Assembly (NCBI GenBank): GCA_050181915.1
Contig: JBFXCS010000002.1
Location: 558,001-622,000 of the forward strand
Reading direction: 5' to 3'
Source of the DNA: JBFXCS01 sp050181915
GTDB lineage: Bacteria; Actinomycetota; Thermoleophilia; Miltoncostaeales; Miltoncostaeaceae
DNA: 64,000 nucleotides
Part shown: one piece after another, positions 29,074-37,035 of the stretch
Numbering within the stretch: position 1 is the first letter of the stretch
Layout of the letters: each line of letters starts with the position of its first letter
Notes under the pieces: generated by a model
Told to the model about the DNA's origin: nothing
Seen by the model: the letters and a program-made list of their open reading frames with translations, nothing else
Database searches by the model: none
Position numbers and translations under genes: made by a program

Positions 29074-29742
29074 TCAGGCCGGGCAGCCGAGCCCGGTGGC
29101 CCGCTCGACGGCGGCGGCCGCGTACACCGACGCCTGCACGGCGACGATCGGGTCGGTGAGGCGGCCTCGCCAGTACGCCTCGACGCCCGCGAGCGAGGTG
29201 CAGTCGACCGTGTGGCGGATCACGTCGATCGCCGCGGGCACCCCGTTGACGAAGGCGTTGCCCCGCTCCTCGGCGATCACGACGAGCCGTCCGTCGAGGT
29301 TCTTGCCGGTGTAGGTGGCCGGCCCCGCCGGGGCCGGCGCGTCGGGCGCGGGGGCCGCCGCGGTCGTCGCGCGCGGAGGGGTGTGCCGCGGCGAGGGGCG
29401 CTTCGGCGCCGGGCGCGCGGTGACGGGCGCGCGGGGCGTGGTGGTGGTCGTCGGCGTGTCCTGCGCCGGCCGCGCGGAGGTCTCCGGCGTCGGGGCGGCC
29501 GGGGCGGGGGACGCGGCGGTGGGGGACGCGGCGGCCGGCGCGTCCGTGCGCGGTGCCGCCTGCGTCGCGGCGGCGGTGGACGCGCCCTGCCCGGAGGTCG
29601 CCCCCGCGGCGGCCGTCACGGCCGCCGTCGAGGCGGCGTCGGCGGCGTCATCGCCGCCTCCGCCGCCGCAGCCGCCCGCCGCCAGCGCCGATATGCCGAG
29701 GACGGCGGCCACGGCCATCCGGGCCGCCCGCGACCGGATCAC
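29074..29742 (-). CDS. Lipoprotein with Thr/Pro/Ala-rich stalk
   Basis: 222 aa. A signal peptide with lipobox LAAGGC is followed by poly-Gly and a 110-residue low-complexity Ala/Thr/Pro stalk. The C-terminal globular domain (about 145-222) begins TYTGKNLDGRLVVIAEERG and has two Cys (VDCTS, LGCPA) likely to pair. The GTG start overlaps the stop of the upstream 596-aa secreted protein by 4 bases (GTGA), so the two are made together. The layout suggests an anchored partner of the repeat protein. No family was recognised. Confidence 0.72.
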   Translation of the reverse strand: MIRSRAARMAVAAVLGISALAAGGCGGGGGDDAADAASTAAVTAAAGATSGQGASTAAATQAAPRTDAPAAASPTAASPAPAAPTPETSARPAQDTPTTTTTPRAPVTARPAPKRPSPRHTPPRATTAAAPAPDAPAPAGPATYTGKNLDGRLVVIAEERGNAFVNGVPAAIDVIRHTVDCTSLAGVEAYWRGRLTDPIVAVQASVYAAAAVERATGLGCPA

Positions 29743-31529
29743 TTGGGAACCGGCTGCGGGGTGCAGTTCTCGATCTTGACGCCGAACCGGGTCCAGGTGT
29801 CCGGGGTCTCGATCAGCACGTTGTCCTCGTCTCCCTGCAGCGACACGACATGCGACTGGCCGGGGGCCAGGTAGATGGGCCGCCAGACGTCCGTGCCGCG
29901 CTTCCACACGACGATCAGCACGTAGTCGTACACGGCGGTGATCTTGCAGCCGTCGATCCACGAGCCGGCGTACGGGTAGATCTCCGCGCCGGTGTCGGCC
30001 GAGAAGGTGGTGCGGGAGTTCTCGCGCGTGCGGGCGTTGTCGCTGTAGGCCGCCCAGGCGGGCCAGGCGATCACGCCGCCGCCCCAGTCCGGCTCCTGGC
30101 ACTCGGCGATGTTGCACTTCCAGTAGGTGTAGATGGACGAGACCGTGTCGCAGGTCAGCGGGTCGGTGCAGTCCGTCGCGGGCGGGGTCGGGGTGCTGCT
30201 GCCGTCGCCGAGGGTGACGCCGTACGCGAAGGCGGCGGAGTCGTTCTGCAGGCTCAGCACCTGGTCGGCCGCGAGGCCCGCCACGGTGTAGCTCTGGCCG
30301 GTGTTGAGCGTGGTGATGAAGTTGTGGGACGGGGCGTCGGGCGCGCCGGCGAACAGGTTGGCGGAGCCGCCGGTGATGGTGATGACCGCGCCGTTGGCCG
30401 CGGAGGCCGGCAGGTAGATGGGGGCCGACACCGTGTAGCCCAGGCGCGCCGCGGTGGCTCCCGAGCCCGACGGCCACACCGCCGCGTTGCCGCCGGTGGA
30501 GGAACCCCACGGGCAGGGCGCGCCGGTGCAGGTCCAGGTGACGGCCTGCGAGTCGGTGCCCTGCGAGGCGGGCGGCGGAGCCGGGGTCTCGCTGTCGCCG
30601 ATCGCGAAGCCGTAGGCGAACGGGCCGCCGTCGTTCTGGACGCTGACGACCTCACCCGCGGCGAGGCCGGCGATCTGGAACGGGCTGCCGGGACCGGCCG
30701 ACCCGATCTGCCGATGGGATCCGTCCTCGGGACGACCGGCGTAGATCGCCGCGCCGCCGGACGTGACCGTGATCGTCGCGCCGTTCGCCCGATCGGCCGG
30801 CAGGTAGATGGGCTGCGAGGTCGTGTAGCCGAGACGCACCGCGACCGGCGAGACGCTCGCCGGCCAGACGACGGCGTTGCCCGAGAGGGACGCACCCCAC
30901 GGACACGGCGCACCCGTGCAGGCCCACGTGACCGCCGCCGAGTCGCCGCTGCCGGTGACCGGCTCGCCCGCAGGCGGCTCCGGAGTCGACGGCGGGGGCT
31001 CCGGGGTCGGCTCCTCCGGGGGTTCCGGAGACGGCGGAGGCTCCGGCGCCGGCTCGCTGTCGCCGATCGCGAAGCCGTAGGCGAACGGGCCGCCGTCGTT
31101 CTGGACGCTGACGACCTCACCCGCGGCGAGGCCGGCGATCTGGAACGGGCTGCCGGGACCGGCCGACCCGATCTGCCGATGGGATCCGTCCTCGGGACGA
31201 CCGGCGTAGATCGCCGCGCCGCCGGACGTGACCGTGATCGTCGCGCCGTTCGCCCGATCGGCCGGCAGGTAGATGGGCTGCGAGGTCGTGTAGCCGAGAC
31301 GCACCGCGACCGGCGAGACGCTCGCCGGCCAGACGACGGCGTTGCCCGAGAGGGACGCACCCCACGGACAGGGCGCGCCGGTGCAGGTCCACGTGACCGC
31401 CGCCGAGTCGCCGCTGCCGGTGACCGGCTCGTCCTCGGGCGCGGCGCCCGCCGCGCCCGACCAGGCGATCAGGACCAGCATCAGCGACATCAGGCCGGTG
31501 ATGCCGGCACGACCCAGTCTCCACTTCAT
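29739..31529 (-). CDS. Secreted three-module repeat protein with six-Cys C-terminal domain
   Basis: 596 aa, signal peptide 1-29. Modules lie at about 36-158, 190-313 and 325-443. Each starts with a Cys pair (TCTGAPCPWG or TCTGAPCPWGSS type; ACTGAPCPWG in module 2), contains LGYT-x-S-x-PIYLPA and ends AYG-x-x-x-GD. Modules 1 and 2 are nearly identical and joined by a Pro/Glu-rich linker (159-189). The C-terminal domain (453-596) has Cys 454, 460, 472, 477, 528 and 589 and matches the shorter paralogue nearby. It should be exported and disulfide-bonded. GGAG lies 6 bases before the ATG. I do not recognise the module. Confidence 0.78.
   Translation of the reverse strand: MKWRLGRAGITGLMSLMLVLIAWSGAAGAAPEDEPVTGSGDSAAVTWTCTGAPCPWGASLSGNAVVWPASVSPVAVRLGYTTSQPIYLPADRANGATITVTSGGAAIYAGRPEDGSHRQIGSAGPGSPFQIAGLAAGEVVSVQNDGGPFAYGFAIGDSEPAPEPPPSPEPPEEPTPEPPPSTPEPPAGEPVTGSGDSAAVTWACTGAPCPWGASLSGNAVVWPASVSPVAVRLGYTTSQPIYLPADRANGATITVTSGGAAIYAGRPEDGSHRQIGSAGPGSPFQIAGLAAGEVVSVQNDGGPFAYGFAIGDSETPAPPPASQGTDSQAVTWTCTGAPCPWGSSTGGNAAVWPSGSGATAARLGYTVSAPIYLPASAANGAVITITGGSANLFAGAPDAPSHNFITTLNTGQSYTVAGLAADQVLSLQNDSAAFAYGVTLGDGSSTPTPPATDCTDPLTCDTVSSIYTYWKCNIAECQEPDWGGGVIAWPAWAAYSDNARTRENSRTTFSADTGAEIYPYAGSWIDGCKITAVYDYVLIVVWKRGTDVWRPIYLAPGQSHVVSLQGDEDNVLIETPDTWTRFGVKIENCTPQPVPK
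30588..30966 (-). repeat. 379-bp direct repeat, copy A
   Basis: Nearly identical to 31053-31431 at an offset of exactly 465 bases (155 codons). The few differences cluster near 30905-30930. It encodes module 2 of the secreted repeat protein. Confidence 0.9.
31053..31431 (-). repeat. 379-bp direct repeat, copy B
   Basis: The partner of 30588-30966. It encodes module 1. The near-identity points to recent duplication or gene conversion. Confidence 0.9.
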
Positions 31530-31617
31530 CGGTGCTCCGCTCGACGCGTTGTGGGGGAAGGAGGCGGCCTACCACCGACGCCGCCGGCGCCGTCGATGGC
31601 GCGGGCCGCCCGTCCTC

Positions 31618-31690
31618 ACCGCCGGCGGTAGGCCGCCATCGGATCACACGGGACCGCCCGGCGTACTAGACCTCGGACTAGATCCGCCGG
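31618..31690. promoter_or_regulatory. Dyad-rich upstream region of the repeat-protein operon
   Basis: The 219 bases between the two genes contain a perfect palindrome ACCGCCGGCGGT (31618-31629). They also contain a larger dyad in which CCGGCG and CTAG at 31658-31669 are mirrored by CTAG and CGCCGG at 31678-31690. CTAG is rare in this sequence. It is a candidate operator for the secreted-protein operon. Confidence 0.4.
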
Positions 31691-31748
31691 TCCGCTCCGC
31701 CAGTACGCGCCGCCCCGCCACCCCCGAACGGGAGCCGGGCGCACGGGA

Positions 31749-32189
31749 TCAGCGGTCGATGGTGAAGCGGCCGGGACGCGACCGATCGACCCGCACGGGC
31801 ACCGTCATCCCGGGACGCAGCGTCCCCCAGTTCATCCGTCCCAGGGCGACGCGCGACGTGGCCTCGTACGGCTCGCGCCCGGCGACGTCGATCCGCGCCC
31901 GCACCCTCGCGACCATGCCGATGCCGGCGATCGTGGTGCCGGTGTCGGTCACCTCCAGGAGGGTCGCGCGCGCGGCGATGCCGCGGGCTCGCAGCCGCGA
32001 CCCGTCGACGCGGTCGAGGTGGACGGCCCCCCAGCCGAAGGCCGCGCCGGCGCCGAGGATCGCGGCGCAGCCGATGAGCAGGCCCAGGCGCCCGGGCCCG
32101 TCCATGCGGAGGGCCCACACGAGGCCGGCGACGCCGGCGGCGACCATCACCAGGCAGGCGACGGCGAAGGTGCTGATGAGCGGCCTCAC
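31749..32189 (-). CDS. Two-helix membrane protein with small beta domain
   Basis: 146 aa. Two N-terminal membrane helices (about 3-24 and 32-54) are followed by a soluble beta domain (ARATLLEVTDTGTTIAG..PGMTVPVRVDRSRPGRFTID), which reads like the DUF3592-type extracytoplasmic fold. The GTG start at 32189 is chosen because it opens directly into the first helix; the frame continues upstream without homology. Function unknown. Confidence 0.65.
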   Translation of the reverse strand: MRPLISTFAVACLVMVAAGVAGLVWALRMDGPGRLGLLIGCAAILGAGAAFGWGAVHLDRVDGSRLRARGIAARATLLEVTDTGTTIAGIGMVARVRARIDVAGREPYEATSRVALGRMNWGTLRPGMTVPVRVDRSRPGRFTIDR

Positions 32190-32269
32190 CGGCCCATCCT
32201 CACCCACCGACGCGCGGTACGGGAGCGACCGGGACCGGTTCGGGACCCGCTCGATCCGCCGGACCGGCG

Positions 32270-33487
32270 CTATCCGGTCGCGCCGCTCCCCGCGCCGACG
32301 GCGACCGGCGGCGCGTCGGCGCCCGCCCCCCGCACGATCTCGATGAGCCGGTCGCCGACCGCCGGCCAGCTGTAGCCGTCGAGGTAGTCGCGCGCCCGGG
32401 AGCGGATGCGCTCGCGCAGCGACGGATCGGCCAGCACGCGGTCGATCGCCGCCGCGAACTCCTGGGGCGTCTCGGCGCGCAGGTAGTGCTCGCCGTCCAC
32501 GATCCCCTCGAAGGCCTCGACGCCGCGCCCCGTGGAGATGACCACGATGCCCCACGCGAACGCCTCGAGCACCTTGTTCTTGATCCCCGAGCCGAGCGCC
32601 ATGTAGTTCACCATCGCCGAGACGCCGCCGAGGCTCCCCGGCAGGTCCGCCCGGAACCCCTCGAGGCGGATCTGCTCGCTCTGCGCGGCCAGCCGGAGCA
32701 CGTCCTCGCCGGCGCCGCGGCCGATGACCCGGAAGGACACGTCGCGCGGCAGCAGACCGGGCAGCACCACGTCGCGCGAGAACGACAGCACCGCGTCGCG
32801 GTTGGGCTCAAAGTCGAGGTTGCCCCAGAAGGCGAGCTCGCGCGCGGCGCCGTCGTCCGGCGGGACGGCCGCGGCGAGGCTCACGCCGTTCGGCACGGCC
32901 AATGCCCGGCGGCGGGGCGTCGAGGCGGCGCGGGCGTCGACCTCGCTCGCGGCGAGGGTCACCGCGAAGCTGGAGGTGATCCAGCGCTCCAGGCGGCGCC
33001 AGCGCACCAGCCGGAGCGGCAGGCCGGGCCGCGCGCCCCGCACCCGGCTCGCGCGGCGGCGCAGGATCACGGACATGCTGTCGCAGATGTCGACGACGGT
33101 CCGGTCGCGCAGGGCGGGCGGCACCAGGGTCGCGATGTGGGCGTTGAAGACGACCATCGAGCGCGCGCCCTCCTCGGCGAAGGTCCGCCCGATGGCGGCC
33201 GACAGCGCGGCGAAGCGCGACGGGGCGCTGGCGCGCAGGTACGAGCGCTCGGTGGTGCGCGCCAGCGCGGCGGCGCTGCGCCGGCGCGGGAAGGACGCCA
33301 CCCACGCGGGCTCGATGAGCGGGGCTCCGCCGCGATCGTCGGGCTCGCCGGAGAGGTCGACCACCACGTTCACGATCCGGTATTCCAGCGCGAGCTGACG
33401 AACCAGGTTGTAGACGCGCAGGTCGTAGCCGGAGGCGAGGTCCCGGATGACCCGATCGGTGACCACTATGACCGTGGGCGTGTCCAT
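32270..33487 (-). CDS. Family 4 glycosyltransferase
   Basis: 405 aa GT-B fold. The N-terminal domain begins with a Rossmann-like strand and DLASGYDLRVYNLVRQL. The C-terminal domain has WGNLDFEPNRDAV, IGRGAGEDVLRLA and the donor-binding GSGIKNKVLEAFAWG with Glu, then STGRGVEAFEG. It resembles the exopolysaccharide-type GT4 enzymes that act with sugar chains at the cell surface. Donor and acceptor are unknown. ATG 33487 follows an AT-rich spacer with TACAAT at 33544-33549. Confidence 0.85.
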   Translation of the reverse strand: MDTPTVIVVTDRVIRDLASGYDLRVYNLVRQLALEYRIVNVVVDLSGEPDDRGGAPLIEPAWVASFPRRRSAAALARTTERSYLRASAPSRFAALSAAIGRTFAEEGARSMVVFNAHIATLVPPALRDRTVVDICDSMSVILRRRASRVRGARPGLPLRLVRWRRLERWITSSFAVTLAASEVDARAASTPRRRALAVPNGVSLAAAVPPDDGAARELAFWGNLDFEPNRDAVLSFSRDVVLPGLLPRDVSFRVIGRGAGEDVLRLAAQSEQIRLEGFRADLPGSLGGVSAMVNYMALGSGIKNKVLEAFAWGIVVISTGRGVEAFEGIVDGEHYLRAETPQEFAAAIDRVLADPSLRERIRSRARDYLDGYSWPAVGDRLIEIVRGAGADAPPVAVGAGSGATG

Positions 33488-33543
33488 GCAGCCTCGATGC
33501 CGAATGGGACGGGAACGCGGTTCGGGCGACCGCCGGTCCACCC

Positions 33544-33549
33544 ATTGTA
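33544..33549 (-). promoter_or_regulatory. -10 element of the glycosyltransferase gene
   Basis: TACAAT on the minus strand within an AT-rich stretch (33541-33600), about 57 bases before ATG 33487. Confidence 0.4.
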
Positions 33550-33600
33550 CGTCAAATCTGAGAAAATCGACATTCCGTGACAAAGGTGACGTACTCTTCG

Positions 33601-34389
33601 TCAGAGGCCGCCCCAGTCGACGGTCACGCCGGCCAGGGCCAGTCCCGCCGCCACCAGCGGGATGAGCACCAGCTGGTGCACGAGGTAGATCGGCAGGGCG
33701 TGACGACCCGGCCACCCGGCCGCGCGGGCCCACCTCGGCGTGGGCAGCCACCGCCCCCAGGAGCCGCGTGAGCCGTCCGGGTAGAGGCCCTTCCCCGCGG
33801 CCAGGCCCGCCAGCACGGGGGCGAGCCACGGCAGCAGCGGATACCAGTCGACGCCCGCCCCCTCGGGGGAGCGCACGCCCAGCACCATCAGCCCGGGCGC
33901 GTCGGACGGATCGGAGCGGAGCAGCATCATCCCGACGATCAGAACGGCCAGGGCCAGCGCGGCGTTGACCGGTCCCAGCCGCACGAGCAGCGGCCCGATG
34001 AGCATCGCCGCCCCGATGCAGTGGAGGATCCCGAACCGCACGTACTCGTCCGGCCCCAGGGCGACGAGGGTCGCGAGGGTCACCAGCAGCGCCGCCCCCA
34101 GCACGATCGCGGCGCGGCGCGCGTGGCGCCGGTAGAGCTCCCACCCGGACAGGCCGCGGGCGCGACCGCGGGCGTTCGAGACGGCGAGGCTCACGCCCAC
34201 CAGGAAGAGGAACGACGAGCCGGTGGCGATCTGCAGGGCGCGCCAGCCGCCCGACAGCGAGTCGACGTCCACCGAGGGGCCCAGGCGGTCGACGTCGTAG
34301 CCGGCGTGGTAGACGACCATGATCGCGATCGCCACGGTGCGGGCGGCGTCGATCTCCCACAGGCGCCCGTCGCGGGCCCGCGCGCTCAC
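33601..34389 (-). CDS. DUF1624/heparan-alpha-glucosaminide acetyltransferase-like membrane protein
   Basis: 262 aa with seven or eight hydrophobic helices. The first segment, LWEIDAARTVAIAIMVVYHAGYD, carries the conserved Asp and His of the HGSNAT-like catalytic family; FGILHCIGAAMLI and HALPIYLVHQLVL are further family features. Such proteins transfer acetyl groups across the membrane onto sugars. The GTG start overlaps the stop of the inositol-phosphatase-like gene by 4 bases (GTGA), and a glycosyltransferase gene follows, which suits surface glycan modification. Confidence 0.78.
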   Translation of the reverse strand: MSARARDGRLWEIDAARTVAIAIMVVYHAGYDVDRLGPSVDVDSLSGGWRALQIATGSSFLFLVGVSLAVSNARGRARGLSGWELYRRHARRAAIVLGAALLVTLATLVALGPDEYVRFGILHCIGAAMLIGPLLVRLGPVNAALALAVLIVGMMLLRSDPSDAPGLMVLGVRSPEGAGVDWYPLLPWLAPVLAGLAAGKGLYPDGSRGSWGRWLPTPRWARAAGWPGRHALPIYLVHQLVLIPLVAAGLALAGVTVDWGGL

Positions 34390-35144
34390 CGGTACGAGGC
34401 GTCCACCAGCGCGCGCAGCGTCCCCGCCAGGCCGGGCGCCGCCGCGAGGACCCCCGCCGGGCTGCCGCCGCGGGCGGGCAGCTCCTGCACCACCCCGCCC
34501 GCCTCCGTCACCAGCAGGCTGCCCGCGGCCCAGTCCCAGGGGTTGACGCCGGTCTCGAAGTAGCCGTCCAGCCTGCCGGCCGCCAGCCAGGCGAGGTCGA
34601 TGGCCGCCGACCCGAAGCGGCGCACATCGCGCACCCTCGGCAGCACGTGGGCGAGACGCTCGGCCTGGCGGACGCGCTCGTCGGCCCGGTAGTTGAAGCC
34701 CGTGGCGACGAGCGCCTCGCCGAGCGGCGGCGCGGGCGGCATCCGCAGGGGGGCGCCGTCCAGGTGCGCGCCCGCGCCGCGGCGCGCCGTGAAGAGCTCG
34801 CCGCGCGACGGGTCGATCACCACCGCCGCCACCGGTCCGCGCCCGTCGAGCGCCGCGATGCTCACGCTCCACTGGGGCACGCCCCAGACGAAGTTGATCG
34901 TCCCGTCGAGCGGGTCCACCAGCCAGCGGACGCCCGACGCGCCGTCCGCGCCGCCGCCCTCTTCCGCGACGATGGCGTCGTCGGGCCGCGCGGCCGCGAT
35001 GGTCCGCACGATCACCGCCTCGGCGTCGCGGTCGGCGTCGGTGGCGAGGTCGGTGCCGCTCGACTTGCTGACCACCCCGGTCGCCGGCCGGCGGAACCGC
35101 TCCTGCAGCAGCTCCGCCGCCGCGCGGGCCGCCCGCAGGGCCAC
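34386..35144 (-). CDS. Inositol monophosphatase family protein
   Basis: 252 aa. Metal-binding motifs: EEGGG (first Glu), WLVDPLDGTINFVWG (DPLDGT signature), and GVNPWDWAAGSLLVTEAGG. Members hydrolyse inositol-1-phosphate, fructose-1,6-bisphosphate or PAP; the exact substrate is not decidable here. The GTG start has GAGGAG upstream. The 5' neighbour is an alpha/beta hydrolase 47 bases away, and the 3' neighbour is coupled. Confidence 0.87.
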   Translation of the reverse strand: MALRAARAAAELLQERFRRPATGVVSKSSGTDLATDADRDAEAVIVRTIAAARPDDAIVAEEGGGADGASGVRWLVDPLDGTINFVWGVPQWSVSIAALDGRGPVAAVVIDPSRGELFTARRGAGAHLDGAPLRMPPAPPLGEALVATGFNYRADERVRQAERLAHVLPRVRDVRRFGSAAIDLAWLAAGRLDGYFETGVNPWDWAAGSLLVTEAGGVVQELPARGGSPAGVLAAAPGLAGTLRALVDASYR

Positions 35145-35191
35145 CGCGAGCAGCTCCTCGCCGGGGGTCTCGCCGCCGGGGGCGGCGCCGC

Positions 35192-36016
35192 TCAGCCCAG
35201 CCCCCCGATGTGCGAGACGATGGCCGGCACGACGAGGTCGGCGCGCTCGAGGTGCGGGAAGTGGGCGGCGTCGGGGACGCGCAGCAGCGTGCCCCTCACC
35301 ATGGCCGCGACCATCTGGATGCCGCCCTCCGGGCGCGCCACCCGGTCGCGGTCGCCCACGACGACGAGCGCCGGCACGGTCACGCGGGGCGCGACCCGGC
35401 GCAGGTCGAACGCCATGCCGGCGCGCGCCCAGCTCACGAGCGCCCCCAGGTCCGCGTGGGCCAGGCGGTCGTCCGCGTCATCCAGCAGGGCCCTCATGCC
35501 CGGGTCCGCGGCCAGCCGCCCCGGGTCGGCGATCGCCGACAGGAACGCCCGGCGGCGCTCCCGGTCGCGTCGCGCCAGGGCGATCGCGACCACGCCGACC
35601 GCGCCGCCCACCAGCGGCAGGTTGATGAGATCGGCGGGGCCGTGCGGCGGGATGCGGCGGCGGCGGGGCATCGCGAACGGCGCCACCAGCGCCAGGCCGC
35701 GCACCCGGGCGCCGGGCCGCACCGCGGCGAGCACGGCCGCCTGCGCGCCCAGCGAGTGGGCCACGACCGCCGCCGGGCCCAGCCCGTCGAGCACCTCCCC
35801 CACCGCGCGCGCCATCGCCTCGGGCGTGTGCGCGCCGCGCAGGCGGCGGCTGTCCCCCGACCCCGGCAGGTCGACGGCCACCACGCGATGCCCGGCGGCG
35901 GCGAGGGCCCCGGGCAGCGCACCCCACCCTTCCTTGAAGCCGTTCAGGCCGTGGACGAGGAGCACCGGGGGGCCGGCCCCCCACTCCGTGGACGCCAGCT
36001 GGGGCACGCGGGGCAC
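35192..36016 (-). CDS. Alpha/beta hydrolase
   Basis: 274 aa. Oxyanion-hole motif VLLVHGLNG, nucleophile elbow AHSLGAQ (Ser), acid in VVGDRDRVA and His in DAAHFPHLE make a complete catalytic triad. A cap domain lies at about 130-195. Substrate unknown. GTG 36016 lies 6 bases after TATCGT, facing the ispH promoter, so the pair are divergent leaderless units. Confidence 0.85.
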   Translation of the reverse strand: MPRVPQLASTEWGAGPPVLLVHGLNGFKEGWGALPGALAAAGHRVVAVDLPGSGDSRRLRGAHTPEAMARAVGEVLDGLGPAAVVAHSLGAQAAVLAAVRPGARVRGLALVAPFAMPRRRRIPPHGPADLINLPLVGGAVGVVAIALARRDRERRRAFLSAIADPGRLAADPGMRALLDDADDRLAHADLGALVSWARAGMAFDLRRVAPRVTVPALVVVGDRDRVARPEGGIQMVAAMVRGTLLRVPDAAHFPHLERADLVVPAIVSHIGGLG

Positions 36017-36022
36017 GCAGGG

Positions 36023-36028
36023 ACGATA
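36023..36028 (-). promoter_or_regulatory. -10 element of the alpha/beta hydrolase gene (leaderless)
   Basis: TATCGT on the minus strand, 6 bases before GTG 36016. Confidence 0.5.
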
Positions 36029-36042
36029 CGCCGCCGATCGGG

Positions 36043-36048
36043 TACCCT
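36043..36048 (+). promoter_or_regulatory. -10 element of ispH (leaderless)
   Basis: TACCCT, 6 bases before GTG 36055. Confidence 0.5.
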
Positions 36049-36054
36049 GGAACC

Positions 36055-36999
36055 GTGCCTCGCCAACTGGAGCTCGTCGCCCCCCGCGGGTACTGCGCCG
36101 GCGTCGATCGAGCGATCGAGACGGTCGAGCGCGTGCTGGAGGAACTGGGCGCGCCCGTGTACGTGCGCGGCGAGATCGTCCACAACAAGCACGTCGTGCA
36201 CACCCTCGCCGAGAAGGGCGCGGTGTTCGTGGCGAGCGAGGCCGAGGTGCCGGAGGGCGAGACGATCATCCTCTCGGCGCACGGCGTCTCCCCCGAGGTG
36301 CGCCGGGTCTGCGCCGAGCGCCGCCTGCGGGTGATCGACGCCACCTGCCCGCTGGTCTCGAAGGTCCACGCCGAGGTGCGCCGCTACGCGAACCGGGGCG
36401 CGACCGTCCTGCTGGTGGGGCACGGGGACCACGAGGAGGTGATCGGCACGCTGGGCGAGGCGCCCGCGTCGGTGGTCCTGGTGGAGGACATCCACGACGC
36501 CGAGACGGTGACGGTGCCGGACCCCGAGAACGTGGCGCTCACCACCCAGACGACGCTGTCGATCGACGACACCACCGAGATCGTCGAGATCCTGAAGCGC
36601 CGCTTCCCGGCGCTGGTGGGCCCGAAGTCGAGCGACATCTGCTACGCGACGCAGAACCGCCAGGACGCGGTGCGCGAGGTGGTCGGCGAGGGAGCCGACC
36701 TGGTCCTGGTGGTCGGCTCGCGCAACTCCTCGAACTCGAACCGCATGGTCGAGGTGGCGCGGGCGAAGGGCGCCGACGCCTACCTGCTCGACAACTCCTC
36801 CGAGCTCGACCCGGTGTGGTTCCACGGCAAGCGGCGGGTCGCCCTCACGGCCGGCGCGTCCGCGCCGGAGGTGCTGGTGCAGGAGGTCGCGGACGCGCTG
36901 ATCGCCGCGGGCTACATCCGCACCGGCGAGGAGCAGCCGAGCGCCGAGGGCGTCGTGTTCGGGCTGCCGCGCGAGGCCCGCACCATCGGTCGCACCTGA
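36055..36999 (+). CDS. ispH: 4-hydroxy-3-methylbut-2-enyl diphosphate reductase
   Basis: 314 aa. The three iron-sulfur cysteines are in PRGYCAGVDRA, IDATCPLVSKVH and SDICYATQNRQ. Substrate-binding segments include EIVHNKHVV, LSAHGVSPEV, VGHGDHEEV and GSRNSSNSNR. It performs the last step of the MEP pathway, making IPP and DMAPP. No other isoprenoid gene is adjacent. Confidence 0.96.
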   Translation: MPRQLELVAPRGYCAGVDRAIETVERVLEELGAPVYVRGEIVHNKHVVHTLAEKGAVFVASEAEVPEGETIILSAHGVSPEVRRVCAERRLRVIDATCPLVSKVHAEVRRYANRGATVLLVGHGDHEEVIGTLGEAPASVVLVEDIHDAETVTVPDPENVALTTQTTLSIDDTTEIVEILKRRFPALVGPKSSDICYATQNRQDAVREVVGEGADLVLVVGSRNSSNSNRMVEVARAKGADAYLLDNSSELDPVWFHGKRRVALTAGASAPEVLVQEVADALIAAGYIRTGEEQPSAEGVVFGLPREARTIGRT

Positions 37000-37035
37000 G
37001 AGCGGCTCGCGCGGCGGCCGCGGGCGGGCCGGGCC

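Noticed and set aside
30588..31431. CRISPR-like or mobile repeat
   Set aside because: The repeats are 379 bp, in frame and encode protein modules. There are no short spaced repeats or cas genes.
37009..37022. CGCGG/CCGCG dyad between ispH and the pyrophosphorylase gene
   Set aside because: A 5-bp GC stem is expected by chance at this composition.
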